The notes below the pieces were generated by a model. It saw nothing but the letters and a program-made list of their open reading frames with translations. It had not been told where the DNA came from and ran no database searches. This document shows, piece by piece, positions 17,808-26,845 of a stretch of DNA of 63,655 nucleotides (the first letter of the stretch is position 1; every line of letters begins with the position of its first letter). Source of the stretch: CAYGZQ01 sp964354375 [NCBI: uncultured Planctomycetota bacterium] (GTDB taxonomy: Bacteria > JAJVIF01 > JAPKYR01). The position numbers and the translations under genes are program-made. The stretch is taken from the NCBI GenBank assembly GCA_964354375.1, contig CAYGZQ010000015.1:4809-68463 (forward strand). The letters are read 5' to 3'.

Positions 17808-18023
17808 TCAGATCCCGATTTGCTCTCTGCGACGGATCTTCGGAGGGAACAGTTTCTCCGGGGCGACCTTCAGAGCCCGGGCGAGTTTCTGCTTCGTGAG
17901 CTCCATCGGCTCCGACAACTGGTTCTCAATGAAACTGATAGTGACCTGGCTTACGCCACTGGCTTTCGCCAGTTCCTTCTGAGTCATGAGCTTCTTCACT
18001 CGATAGTCTCTGAGATAGTTCAT
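17808..18023 (-). CDS. Xre-family helix-turn-helix regulator
   Basis: A protein of 71 residues from the ATG at 18023, chosen for the GGAGG eight bases upstream; an ATG at 18083 is possible and would add 20 Lys/Arg-rich residues. The single domain is a Cro/C1-type HTH: MTQKELAKASGVSQVTISFIE, followed by KLARALKVAPEKLF. No effector domain is present. It lies directly downstream of the CheW-like gene on the same strand, so the two probably share a transcript ended at 17610-17650. Confidence 0.8.
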   Translation of the reverse strand: MNYLRDYRVKKLMTQKELAKASGVSQVTISFIENQLSEPMELTKQKLARALKVAPEKLFPPKIRRREQIGI

Positions 18024-18086
18024 GGATGCGCCTCCATATCTGCGCTTTCTTGATGACGTTATGGTTTTGTTGTTCTCTTCCATCCC

Positions 18087-18587
18087 CTATTGCTCCGGCA
18101 CTCTCTCCCCGGCCTCGGAATTCGTCTCCGCTGAACAGCCTACGTATGCCGAGATTATCCGATCCAGATCGAGTAGGTAGTAATCACAATCGGTAATGTT
18201 CACAATCCCGCAGAGCATGTCGTCCGGCACCCCGTTGGCGCCCCCCGGGACCGGCAGCGCCAGGCTTGGGTCGAGTTCAACGGTATCGAGAATCCCGTCA
18301 ACCAGAACACACACCGTCCGTCCCGAGTACTCGATAATCACCAGCGCCATTCTTCCCAGCGGACACTCGTCGGGTCCGCGACCCAGCAAATCGACAACCG
18401 GGAGCTCTCCCCTCGAACCACGGAATGTCCCTATCACAAGCTCCGGGCCGTCCAGGCACGGCTCCAGCTCCGGACTGAATATGATCTCCTGGATGTGCAG
18501 GAGATCGAAAGCGTATACGCGCTCTCCCAGCCTGAGAGCCACATGCCGTCGTGGATTAATATGTCTGCTCTCCTTCGTCACTTCCAA
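18087..18587 (-). CDS. CheW-like protein
   Basis: A protein of about 166 residues; the start is uncertain (TTG 18587, GTG 18581 or a later GTG at the domain edge). The CheW SH3-like domain runs from about residue 16: VALRLGERVYAFDLLHIQEI, then FRGSRGELPVVDL and VCVLVDGILDTVEL. In chemotaxis arrays CheW links receptors to CheA, but no receptor, CheA or CheY gene lies in the window. Pairing with an Xre regulator is unusual. The last 20 residues are acidic and disordered. Confidence 0.75.
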   Translation of the reverse strand: MEVTKESRHINPRRHVALRLGERVYAFDLLHIQEIIFSPELEPCLDGPELVIGTFRGSRGELPVVDLLGRGPDECPLGRMALVIIEYSGRTVCVLVDGILDTVELDPSLALPVPGGANGVPDDMLCGIVNITDCDYYLLDLDRIISAYVGCSAETNSEAGERVPEQ

Positions 18588-18987
18588 ACCGAAAACCCAA
18601 CGGGCTGTTTATGGGCACAAATGATTCCAAACCCGAAACAGCCTCATTTACTCAATCGAAAACTCTGTTCAACCCCCTGAATCCGGCTTTATTAGCGGGA
18701 AAGCGGACTTTGGGATTTTTCTGCCCGGTTCCGACCCCGGCAGCCGCTCCCCAGGCGCACCAAGGAAATTCTGTCCAACAATCCCCCCTGCTGGGTCGGA
18801 ACGTCTCGCAGGGATTTTTTGTCCCCGAAAATCCTTGAATGGACAAAATGTCTTTTAATCGACTTCAAGCTGGGTTTCCTTCACGCCGCATTCCGTCGGG
18901 TGCCCCCCTCGACATGTGCGTCTCTCCTTCGTAACCTTCAGGTCGATTCACGCAAACTTCATTCCATAAATGGATGCAGCTTCGAGC
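18588..18987. other. Intergenic stretch without a recognised gene
   Basis: About 400 bases between the CheW-like gene and the terminator of the large operon. Reading frames here lack ribosome-binding sites. T- and C-rich runs (GGGATTTTTTGTCCCC near 18812) form short hairpins. The promoter of the CheW-like gene should lie in 18590-18700. Confidence 0.4.
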
Positions 18988-19019
18988 CAAAACAAAAGCC
19001 CCGCCTGGAAAGGCGGGGC
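18988..19019 (-). terminator. Strong terminator of the eight-gene membrane operon
   Basis: GCCCCGCC/GGCGGGGC stem with a TGGAAA loop on the plus strand. Read leftwards it is followed by TTTTGTTTT, a good T run. It lies 32 bases past the stop codon of the last operon gene. Confidence 0.85.
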
Positions 19020-19050
19020 TGCGATCTTGCCCTTGCATCCGTTTCCCATC

Positions 19051-19731
19051 CTAGGGCCCCAGATGCGCCAGCGTTCTGAACGCCTCCGGGACCTTGTCCA
19101 CAAGGAACTGAACACGTCCGATGAGAAGACTCACGCGGGCCATAACCGTGTACCCGAACGAGGCGCCGAACGAGATCATAATGAACCAGATCCCCACATT
19201 CCCGAGCCTCCCGACCACCCCCTTGTGCTCGATCGAGAAGTAGAAATAGAAGAGCACGCTGAGAACGCCGAGAAAAACGACCCAGAGGCTGACGGTATCC
19301 CACCACCACAAGAACGTGTCAACATCCAGGGGGGTCACCCACAGGCGGATGATCGTGGAATGTAACTGCTCCAGGATGTTTGCGTTGAGCACCGCGGGGA
19401 TCGCAAGTCCCGAACCGATACCGATCACAAAGGCCATCGGTGTCCGGCTGAGCCATGCGACCTGCCTGATAAAGCGGCACAGCATCATCAACCCTAGGAT
19501 CGTGGGGATTATCAGAATGAACTTCCTCTGGAACATGAACGGCACCACGAACTGGGGGTACAGGACGTTCCACCACTCGATGTTGACGAGGTAGCCCACG
19601 GACACTCCCACGTACAGGTGTTCCCCGAACTTGTAGAAGACGTTGTCTTTGTACAGGAACGAGTACATCATCAGCGTCAGAGCCGCCCCAATGAGTATTC
19701 CTATCGCTTGAGAAGTTGTGATTATCTCCAT
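19051..19731 (-). CDS. Polytopic membrane protein of the MutL/DUF6754-type operon
   Basis: A protein of 226 residues with about seven membrane helices (for example IGILIGAALTLMMYSFLY, ILIIPTILGLMMLCRF, VVFLGVLSVLFYFYF). Charged loops include a conserved-looking FGEHLYVGVSVG. There is no enzymatic motif or transporter signature. It is the last gene of the operon, 11 bases after the 281-residue gene, and probably forms part of an inner-membrane complex with it. AGGTGAG precedes the ATG. Confidence 0.7.
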   Translation of the reverse strand: MEIITTSQAIGILIGAALTLMMYSFLYKDNVFYKFGEHLYVGVSVGYLVNIEWWNVLYPQFVVPFMFQRKFILIIPTILGLMMLCRFIRQVAWLSRTPMAFVIGIGSGLAIPAVLNANILEQLHSTIIRLWVTPLDVDTFLWWWDTVSLWVVFLGVLSVLFYFYFSIEHKGVVGRLGNVGIWFIMISFGASFGYTVMARVSLLIGRVQFLVDKVPEAFRTLAHLGP

Positions 19732-19742
19732 AGTGGCTCACC

Positions 19743-20588
19743 TCATCTCTTCTTCCCGCTCATGAAGTAGAAGGCATTGGCAACAATTACCATGAGGGCT
19801 ATCAGTGCATGAACGCTCGATTGCGCGGTCATGCCGGCCAGCCCTCGCTCGGGGTGACCGGCAAGCTGCTCGTACTCAGCCGCCCCTTTCAATCCGCCGA
19901 TAAGCCCGTTGATCTGGCCGGTGTTCAGGTACGGGTAGTACTGGGTGGCCGATACCGCCGTGCATCCCGCCCCAAGGACGAAGTGATACCTCTGCACGCC
20001 GTAGGCGACCCACCAGTCGATCGTGGAGCCCGCCGCGAGGTCGATGACATAGTTGATGTCCCCAAGGGAGTTGATGCCTTCGAGTACGGGCATGCTACCA
20101 GTCGAGTTGCCCCTGTAGTCGGTAGGCATGGCGTTCTTCAGATCCTGCCCTGCCGCGATTATGACGAGGGCTCCGCCGACCTGGTACCCGAAATTGACGT
20201 AGTCGACGCCGGACACGATATCGACGCCTTTCTGCTTGTACTCAAGCTTCATCTTGTCGAAGGCCCGCTCGGTCAACGCCGCCCCGTTCGGCCACATCGT
20301 GAATGACAGAATGCGCAGCCGCCTGTCCAGGCAGTGACGGTACAGCGCCAGCGTCATCGGATACAGCTCCGCTTCGCTCGCGGGATCGTAGTCCAGCACG
20401 ATCATCACCGAATCGCCCGGCTTCAGGTCGTTGATGTAATCGTACACCGACCTGACCGAAGGGCTGATATTCACCGAACCCCTCAGTCCCGCCAGGAGAG
20501 GGATAATCACGGCGAGTGCGACAAGAACGAATATGTACCGACGGTCGAGAGAGGTGATCGCGTCCGTCCAGTTCTTCTTCTGTTCCAT
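19743..20588 (-). CDS. Membrane-anchored protein with the domain also found in the 1432-residue neighbour
   Basis: A protein of 281 residues. Membrane helices at about 15-33 (YIFVLVALAVIIPLLAGL) and at the C-terminus (LIALMVIVANAFYFM). In between is a soluble domain (VYDYINDLKPGDSVMIVLDY, TLALYRHCLDRRLRIL, INGLIGGLKGAAEYE) that also occurs in the giant protein encoded upstream, so the two arose by duplication. The fold looks Rossmann-like, with a strand-Asp-rich-turn pattern. The ATG overlaps the stop of the preceding gene (TGATG), indicating coupled translation. Confidence 0.7.
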   Translation of the reverse strand: MEQKKNWTDAITSLDRRYIFVLVALAVIIPLLAGLRGSVNISPSVRSVYDYINDLKPGDSVMIVLDYDPASEAELYPMTLALYRHCLDRRLRILSFTMWPNGAALTERAFDKMKLEYKQKGVDIVSGVDYVNFGYQVGGALVIIAAGQDLKNAMPTDYRGNSTGSMPVLEGINSLGDINYVIDLAAGSTIDWWVAYGVQRYHFVLGAGCTAVSATQYYPYLNTGQINGLIGGLKGAAEYEQLAGHPERGLAGMTAQSSVHALIALMVIVANAFYFMSGKKR

Positions 20589-21304
20589 CAGTCGCCACCT
20601 CCCATGTAGGTTCTTTCAATGCCGAAGATAATCCTTAGCGAGGTGGCGATAATGCCGAGCCCGATGCCGATCATGATGCCGCGCTGCGCGGCCATGGACG
20701 GGTTGTTCAGAATCCACTCGGTGAACCATGGCAGGAGCTCAACGTCGCCATGGAACGGTTTGAATGGAATCAGGAGCGCACCGATAGGCACTCGACCCAG
20801 CATGACGATTATCGCGGTGATCAGCAGCACCGTCGCTTCCTTTGTGCGAGCCCGGAACGCCCGGTACGCGGCCGATGCTATGTAGAACGCCAGGATGGAA
20901 AACATCGTGGCCTGCATCGGCACGAAAACATAGTCATAAATCCACATGAACGGGACCTGTGTCTGTCTCTGTCCGAGAATCACCCCCGTCATGTCTCTCA
21001 CCGTCTCCGGCGGCGGATTGTTGATACCCCAGATAAATCCCGACAGCATCATCGCAAAAAAACCGACATAAACCACCACGCTGAATCCCCACCCGGGTAC
21101 CAGCCTCCGCAGTTTGTGATAATGATGGTTCAGGAGAGAGTATATCCCCAGCAGAAGAGCGAACCCGGCGATGATCCTGTCCCACTGAGTCACTCCCTGA
21201 AGGAAGTTACTCGAGAAACGAGTGGGCACATAGAACTGGAAGAACATCACCACGCCCATCACGAAGGCAACCGCAATAGGTAAATGTTTTCTTAATAGTT
21301 GCAT
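20588..21304 (-). CDS. Polytopic membrane protein of the MutL/DUF6754-type operon
   Basis: A protein of 238 residues with six predicted membrane helices (HLPIAVAFVMGVVMFFQFYV, IIAGFALLLGIYSLL, FSVVVYVGFFAMMLSGFIWG, later ones to IIATSLRIIFGI). No known transporter motif. It has a perfect AAGGAGGTGA site before the ATG and shares one base with the next gene. By position and topology it is a membrane subunit of the same complex. Confidence 0.7.
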   Translation of the reverse strand: MQLLRKHLPIAVAFVMGVVMFFQFYVPTRFSSNFLQGVTQWDRIIAGFALLLGIYSLLNHHYHKLRRLVPGWGFSVVVYVGFFAMMLSGFIWGINNPPPETVRDMTGVILGQRQTQVPFMWIYDYVFVPMQATMFSILAFYIASAAYRAFRARTKEATVLLITAIIVMLGRVPIGALLIPFKPFHGDVELLPWFTEWILNNPSMAAQRGIMIGIGLGIIATSLRIIFGIERTYMGGGD

Positions 21305-21319
21305 CTATCGTCACCTCCT

Positions 21320-24300
21320 TCAAAACGCCTGGAAGAGCTGCTTGATGAACTCCCACGAGATGCTCACCATAATCGCTATCGTGCCCAGGAACGTCAGGAT
21401 CATGAAGATCATCTTGGCGAAGTCCTGGCCCTTGAGCGATCCGAGGAGCAGAGGCTCCCGGCTCAGGTAAGCACTCGCTGCGTACAGCTCTTCTCCGATC
21501 AGCGTGTAGTCGCAAGCAGTGATGAAGAACGGCAACTGCGCCAGGGCGTCCGTGCCGGCGATCTGGATCGCGCCGGTGGATGCGCCGGTCTCCGCAAGAA
21601 GGAGACTCTCAGCGTAGAAGTAACCCATGAAGAAATTGGTCGCCGTCTTCTCGCGCACCATAATGCCGTCGACCGCGGCAGTGTACGCGAACTGGTCGTC
21701 GGTCAGGAAGAATACGTCGTCCTTGTTGTAGGAGTCGGGACGACCGGCATCAATATATGCTTCCTGGATCACCTCCTGGCAGACCGCCATTATGATCGGG
21801 TCCCGGGACGGGACCATCAGTCGGCTCTCGTAGTCCGCCACTTTCCTTGCCACCTGACCCAGGATGTTGATGCTCGCGATCGTCGCTATGTCGGAAATGT
21901 ACCCCAGTCCGCAGGTGTACAGGATGGGTCGGCCCATCTCGGTGGCGCGACCGATCGCTTCATCCACGTGGTCCAGACCCGCGATACGCCTGACAAACAG
22001 GCTCGCACCTCCCCTGGCCAGAACTATGTACATCATGACCGCGGCGCAGACAAGAAGCGCCCACAGCGCGCTGTTGCTTCGCGACCCGTTCCACGGATTA
22101 CCTTTCGCGATAACGTTGCCGGCCTCGTCCCCGACTTTCCACTTGTCGGGCGGGAACATACTGTCCGGAGGCAGGCTATACCCGATCGGAACAACGTAGC
22201 ACATGAACCAGTGCGGGTCGCGATTGTCCGGAACCGAGTTCTCATTGCCGGCCGCACTCAGAAGAACATTCCCCTGGGTGTCCTTGGTCGCCTGCGCTTC
22301 GAGAACCGTCGCCTTGTAGCCGCGCACCGGCGCGCTGAACAGGATGTAATACGCCTTCGTCGTCGTCAGCTTCGTGAGATCGATCGCGGACGTGGTCGCT
22401 TCAAAGGGGTTGTCCCAGGGATCCCTCTCCTCACCCGTCGCAGGCGGCACGTACTCGAGAGCGATCTTCTCGCCGCCCATGGGATTCAAGTTGCAGAACG
22501 CCGAGATCGAGGAGTAGACCTTGCTTTCGATCACCTGGCTCGTACCCTCGCGCCTGCCCAGAGTGCTCAGACCCGTGACTTCGGTTCCCGGATTCAGGAT
22601 CTTCAGCTGAGCCTTGCCCGGCACATCGCTTCTCAGCGTGATCGTGCCGTCCAAATGCGCATGTGCAGTGACATTGAAATACGGATCGGCGTCCCTCACA
22701 GCATTGATCGCATCTGTTATCGCCCGGGCATTGTCTTCGGGAGTGTTTTCCGCAGGGGTCGGGCCATACTGAATCCTTTGCGGGGTCCCCGCGATCTCAA
22801 ACCGGATCGAATCGGCCGGCATGGCACCGGCCCCGGCCGGGCGCGAAGTGGTTACGTCCGTCTGCCCCGCAAACGTGCCCAGGGAGTCAAGTCCCGTCTG
22901 GTTCTTCCCGGCATCCGCAATGTTGATCCGAGCGTCAGCCATTTCACCTCTGAGAGTGATCGTACCGTCCGGATTGGCTGTCGCGTTCACGAGGAAATGG
23001 GGATCGGATTCGTTCTGCGCGTTTATCGCATCCGCTATGGCCTGCGCATTCTCCGCCGCCGTGTTGCAGATCGATGTCGGCCCGTACTTGACTGTCACGA
23101 TACTCCCGGAGCCTTCGATCTCGATCAAGTCGGCGGGAAGAGCTCCTTCCGGCACAGCTCTCGTGGTGGTGCCCCTCGCGGACTGCTCAAACGTCTCGTC
23201 GTATAGAACAGCGGTCACACTCAGCAGGTCGGGATCGGTGGAGCTCCCCAGAAAGTCCAGAGGGAACACCTTCCGTATCCCGGAGCCCAGAGCCTGGATC
23301 AGACCGCCCTCGCACGCCCTGTAGCCAAGGTTCACAAAGTCGGTTCCGTACGTGGCGCCCGCAACCTTCTCGACCTCACCGTATGCCACCTGGCTGAATG
23401 CCGCTCCCTCTTCCACCAGCGAAACCGAAACCACCTTCAGGCCCTTGCGGAAACAGTGTTTGAGAATCGCCTGGTTGACCGGGTCGAGATCGGACGCTTC
23501 CGCAGCCCCGTAGTCGGTCCCGATCAGCACCCGGCTGCCGGGCGGCAGTTTCGTGTTGATGAACTCATAGAGCGCCTTGACCGAAGGGCTTATGTCCTCG
23601 GCTTTCATCTCCGGCTGCTCTCCCTCTTCCCCGGCGCCGGTCTCCGTGGGCTGCACGAGCGTGAAGCCGCTCATTATCGGGCAGCCCTCGCCCAATGGCC
23701 TGCCCAGGTAGTCGACCGTGAATGTCGGCGGCCTCACTTCAGTCGGAGCCGCCTCCGTGGTCTCCTCCTCTGCGGTAGCCAACGCCTGGGCCATCAGCCA
23801 CTCGTACTGCTCGGCGCCGGTCTGCCCGGCAACGAGACCATTGATCTTCCCTCCATCGAACATCTGGAGAAACTCGGTCTCCGTCGTTGACGTACAGCCG
23901 ACGGCCATAGGCTTGTTGTTCTTCGTCGCAGCCTCGTCCAGCCATGTCTGCACCGTTGCGCCGGACGACAGGACTATGATGTAATCGAAATCGGCGATCG
24001 TTTCGGCGCCCCTGAGTATCGGCATCCCTGTGTACTCGATACTGTAATCGTGCACGCCTCTCGCCGGGTAGGAGTTCTCGTAGAATGCATAATGCTCTTT
24101 CGAGCCCTTCCGGTTCTCCGACAGGAAGAACCCGAAATACTGAGACGCCTCCCAGATGAAACTCGTATCGCTGGGCACAACATCGAAAGGCTCCCACGTG
24201 CCTTCCTCACCCGAGGCCGAATGATAGAGATAATACTCAAAGCCGGAGGACTCGATCTTGTCACCCTTCGACGGGTCGAATCCCCAGAAGATCATCCTGT

Positions 24301-25618
24301 CGTCATACCAGGTCTTCGTGTCCTCGGGCTCGTCCTTGGCCTTTTTCTTGGATTTGTCCTCGGGTTTCGTGTTCGACTGCCATCGCACCGCTATCCCGCC
24401 GCCCTCATCGTTCAAACGATCCCTGGCGACGAAACCGGAGGGAATAGCGAAATTCTCGATGTTGGGGAGAGCCTCTGTGGCCTTGCCCGGATGCCCGGAC
24501 AGGGTCTCATACTCCGCGGCGCCTCCCAGCCCTCGGATCAGCCCGTTGATGCTTTCCCCGGGTTTGCCGGCGAGGTAACCCGCATACCCATCGGCGGATT
24601 CGTAGCTTGAGCCGATTCCGAGCTTGACGCCCAAGGGAATTACCGCGTTCGCGACCCACCAGTCGGGAGTGTCTCCGGTCGCGAGGTCGATAACGTACGC
24701 GGCTTCACTCGCGGTCTTCAGGACCTGCTCATCCTTCGGCACATGGCCCATATTCACGTAGTCGACGCACTCCGCGATGTTGTATTCCTTCTGCATTTGG
24801 GCGAAGGCGAGCTCTATGTAGTTTGTCGCGATCGGACGGCTGAGCATCTGAACAAGCCAGTCCTTTTCGATTGTCAGGCTCGAAGGCTCCACATCCTCGC
24901 CGAAGAAGAGAGGAACCATGTAAGCAAGCCAGTCGAGCTGAACATCCGTCAGACTGATCTTGTACTCCCGTCTCGACCGACGTATCACGTCCTCGTCCTT
25001 TTCCTCAAGGTCGAGGGCCTTTATGTACTTGATCGCCGCGTCGAGCTTCTCCTCTGCACTTTTCTTTGCCTCGATGAATTCTCTCTCGGCCTTCGCTCTT
25101 GCCTCGGCAGCCTGACTTTCGGTCTGACCCGGCACTTCCACGGGCTTCTCGGCCTCCTTCGGCGGTACGAGGTCCTTCATGAAGGCGAGCTGCGCATCCG
25201 AGAGCGTAAACGCCACCACACGAAGTCCCTTATCGAAACAGTGCCGCATCAATGCAAGCGACATCGAATACAGATCGGTCTCATGCGACGAGTCGAAGTC
25301 GAATGCGATCATGACCACGTCGCCGGGTTTGAGGCCTTCGATGTACTGATACACGGGCAGAGTGGTATCCGGGACCGCTTCTTCAGCGGTTTCCTCCCCC
25401 GGAACAGCCTCTTCGGGGGCGCCGGTCACCGCACCCTCCGGGGACGCGGTGGACTGTTCCACCGCCTGGGCATCCCCGACAGCCGCACCCGCGCCCGTCT
25501 CCTGTCCTCCTCCGGTGCCACCCTCCTGGGCCGCAGCTACAAACGGAAGGAGAAGGAGCAAAACGAGAAGCGCGCAGGCGGGCCACAGTGTGCCTCCAGT
25601 CCTGGGTATCGTTTTCAT
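21320..25618 (-). CDS. 1432-residue membrane protein with duplicated sensor-like domains, C-terminal DUF6754-like part
   Basis: The ATG at 25618 follows GGAG. Signal peptide or helix 1-30, then an Ala/Glu/Pro-rich linker. Residues about 90-385 hold the domain shared with the 281-residue protein (YIEGLKPGDVVMIAFDFD, ALMRHCFDKGLRVVAF, INGLIRGLGGAAEYE). A fibronectin-like stretch follows; a second, partial copy lies at 530-625 and a third at 675-830. Two tandem 95-residue repeats with KYGPT/QYGPT, (A)DAINA and NPDGTITLRG cover 830-1025 and resemble inserts in flagellins. A membrane helix at about 1180-1200 leads to a cytoplasmic part (RRIAGLDHVDEAIGRATEMG, ILYTCGLGYISDIATIASIN) and a last helix at 1405-1427. 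I recall the C-terminal part as DUF6754; the function is unknown. Confidence 0.75.
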   Translation of the reverse strand: MKTIPRTGGTLWPACALLVLLLLLPFVAAAQEGGTGGGQETGAGAAVGDAQAVEQSTASPEGAVTGAPEEAVPGEETAEEAVPDTTLPVYQYIEGLKPGDVVMIAFDFDSSHETDLYSMSLALMRHCFDKGLRVVAFTLSDAQLAFMKDLVPPKEAEKPVEVPGQTESQAAEARAKAEREFIEAKKSAEEKLDAAIKYIKALDLEEKDEDVIRRSRREYKISLTDVQLDWLAYMVPLFFGEDVEPSSLTIEKDWLVQMLSRPIATNYIELAFAQMQKEYNIAECVDYVNMGHVPKDEQVLKTASEAAYVIDLATGDTPDWWVANAVIPLGVKLGIGSSYESADGYAGYLAGKPGESINGLIRGLGGAAEYETLSGHPGKATEALPNIENFAIPSGFVARDRLNDEGGGIAVRWQSNTKPEDKSKKKAKDEPEDTKTWYDDRMIFWGFDPSKGDKIESSGFEYYLYHSASGEEGTWEPFDVVPSDTSFIWEASQYFGFFLSENRKGSKEHYAFYENSYPARGVHDYSIEYTGMPILRGAETIADFDYIIVLSSGATVQTWLDEAATKNNKPMAVGCTSTTETEFLQMFDGGKINGLVAGQTGAEQYEWLMAQALATAEEETTEAAPTEVRPPTFTVDYLGRPLGEGCPIMSGFTLVQPTETGAGEEGEQPEMKAEDISPSVKALYEFINTKLPPGSRVLIGTDYGAAEASDLDPVNQAILKHCFRKGLKVVSVSLVEEGAAFSQVAYGEVEKVAGATYGTDFVNLGYRACEGGLIQALGSGIRKVFPLDFLGSSTDPDLLSVTAVLYDETFEQSARGTTTRAVPEGALPADLIEIEGSGSIVTVKYGPTSICNTAAENAQAIADAINAQNESDPHFLVNATANPDGTITLRGEMADARINIADAGKNQTGLDSLGTFAGQTDVTTSRPAGAGAMPADSIRFEIAGTPQRIQYGPTPAENTPEDNARAITDAINAVRDADPYFNVTAHAHLDGTITLRSDVPGKAQLKILNPGTEVTGLSTLGRREGTSQVIESKVYSSISAFCNLNPMGGEKIALEYVPPATGEERDPWDNPFEATTSAIDLTKLTTTKAYYILFSAPVRGYKATVLEAQATKDTQGNVLLSAAGNENSVPDNRDPHWFMCYVVPIGYSLPPDSMFPPDKWKVGDEAGNVIAKGNPWNGSRSNSALWALLVCAAVMMYIVLARGGASLFVRRIAGLDHVDEAIGRATEMGRPILYTCGLGYISDIATIASINILGQVARKVADYESRLMVPSRDPIIMAVCQEVIQEAYIDAGRPDSYNKDDVFFLTDDQFAYTAAVDGIMVREKTATNFFMGYFYAESLLLAETGASTGAIQIAGTDALAQLPFFITACDYTLIGEELYAASAYLSREPLLLGSLKGQDFAKMIFMILTFLGTIAIMVSISWEFIKQLFQAF

Positions 25619-25703
25619 AAGCACTCCTTCAGCGCTCGCGCTCTCTTCGCGAGTTTCTGTGTACTATTATGATGAAAACCTGCCTCCCTGCCTACGGTTG
25701 CGT

Positions 25704-26843
25704 CTAGTCCTCGATGATCTCCACGTTCGCGCGCGGCACGATGAAATCCGTGCCGTCCGCAAGGGTCACTTCCATCACCCTCACCCTCGTCTCCGACTCC
25801 ATCACCATCAGCTCCGGGATCAGCCTCTTCACCCTGCCCAGCTTTCCGAAGTTGGGCTCCCTGATGATCCTGATCGGGTCGCCGCCCGTGACCCCGTCCT
25901 CCGTTTTCGTCACGACCTCATTTGTATCAGCCAGGAGCTCTTTCGTCAACGGAACGATGATCTCCGGCCTGATGACTCCGGCCCGAATCTGCGTCGCACC
26001 TGAGATCGACGCCCTGAGACCCTCGCGCTCCTTCAACAGACTGAACGTCCTCCCCGCCATGTCGATATGACCGAATCCCTCCGTGATCACAAGCGTCAGA
26101 CCTATGTCCTCGTGGCCCGTTATCGCCACTCCGAGGTCCTTGCCCAGCAGTGATTTCAGATCGTGATCCGACATTCCCCCTGAGATAATGCCCGCCACCC
26201 CCACCTCGATCCCCCTCTTGATCGCCTCGATTCCCACATAGGAACCCCCCACGACCACCTTGCCCTTGTGCTCAGGCTTGATGTGCTCGGGCCTTATCTC
26301 TACGGATGGGTTGTCCACAGCCACGGCAATCTCTCCTACCGTCTCACCGCCGACTCCGAAAATCCCCTGTATGAACGTGGCAGTCGTCTCAACCGTAACG
26401 CCCTCCTCCGGATGCACCTCGACCACCTTCCCCTCGATATATGCCCTCATGATAACCGGCTGCGGAGGCTCCCTCAGTATTACCTGCCCCGTGACGTCCG
26501 ACACCTTCTCGAGATAGCCGGTGATCGGCGAATGCACTTGGCCGGTCAGAAACTTCAGGAACGCAAAAAGCGGCCTGGCTTCCGCGATAACCTCGTTCTG
26601 CTCGACGCGATCGCCGGTTTTTTTCAGCATCAGGCTCGGGACCTCGTTCGCCTCGCACCCGAGCGGTCCCATAATGCTGACTATCGAGACCGCCCCGGGA
26701 AGCTGCGTCTTCGCCACCACCGTCTCCGTATGGACAAGGTCTCCGACTTTCACCATCACTTCCCCCTTCAGGGGAAGGATTCTCTTTTTTCGGATGACTG
26801 CCTGTTTCGTGACTCTGAGTCCGGGAGTATATGCATGCGCCAT
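25704..26843 (-). CDS. Two hybrid-barrel domains plus KOW-like end, MutL operon partner
   Basis: A protein of 379 residues from the ATG at 26843 (GTG at 26849 possible, overlapping the MutL-like stop). The N-terminal 150 residues look like two barrel-sandwich-hybrid units of the lipoyl/RnfC type (LKGEVMVKVGDLVHTETVVA, SPITGYLEKVSD) but have no lipoyl-type Lys motif. The middle (VVVGGSYVGIEAIKRGIEVG, GIISGGMSDHDLKSLLG) looks like a small alpha/beta domain. The end (GRVKRLIPELMVMESETRVR) resembles KOW/SH3 domains. No catalytic motif is seen. It is likely a soluble or peripheral adaptor between the ATPase and the membrane parts. Confidence 0.65.
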   Translation of the reverse strand: MAHAYTPGLRVTKQAVIRKKRILPLKGEVMVKVGDLVHTETVVAKTQLPGAVSIVSIMGPLGCEANEVPSLMLKKTGDRVEQNEVIAEARPLFAFLKFLTGQVHSPITGYLEKVSDVTGQVILREPPQPVIMRAYIEGKVVEVHPEEGVTVETTATFIQGIFGVGGETVGEIAVAVDNPSVEIRPEHIKPEHKGKVVVGGSYVGIEAIKRGIEVGVAGIISGGMSDHDLKSLLGKDLGVAITGHEDIGLTLVITEGFGHIDMAGRTFSLLKEREGLRASISGATQIRAGVIRPEIIVPLTKELLADTNEVVTKTEDGVTGGDPIRIIREPNFGKLGRVKRLIPELMVMESETRVRVMEVTLADGTDFIVPRANVEIIED

Positions 26844-26845
26844 GC

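Noticed and set aside
21299-23206. Long plus-strand reading frame opposite the 1432-residue gene
   Set aside because: Arg-rich translation typical of antisense to GC-rich coding DNA; the minus-strand gene has signal, domains and ribosome-binding site.
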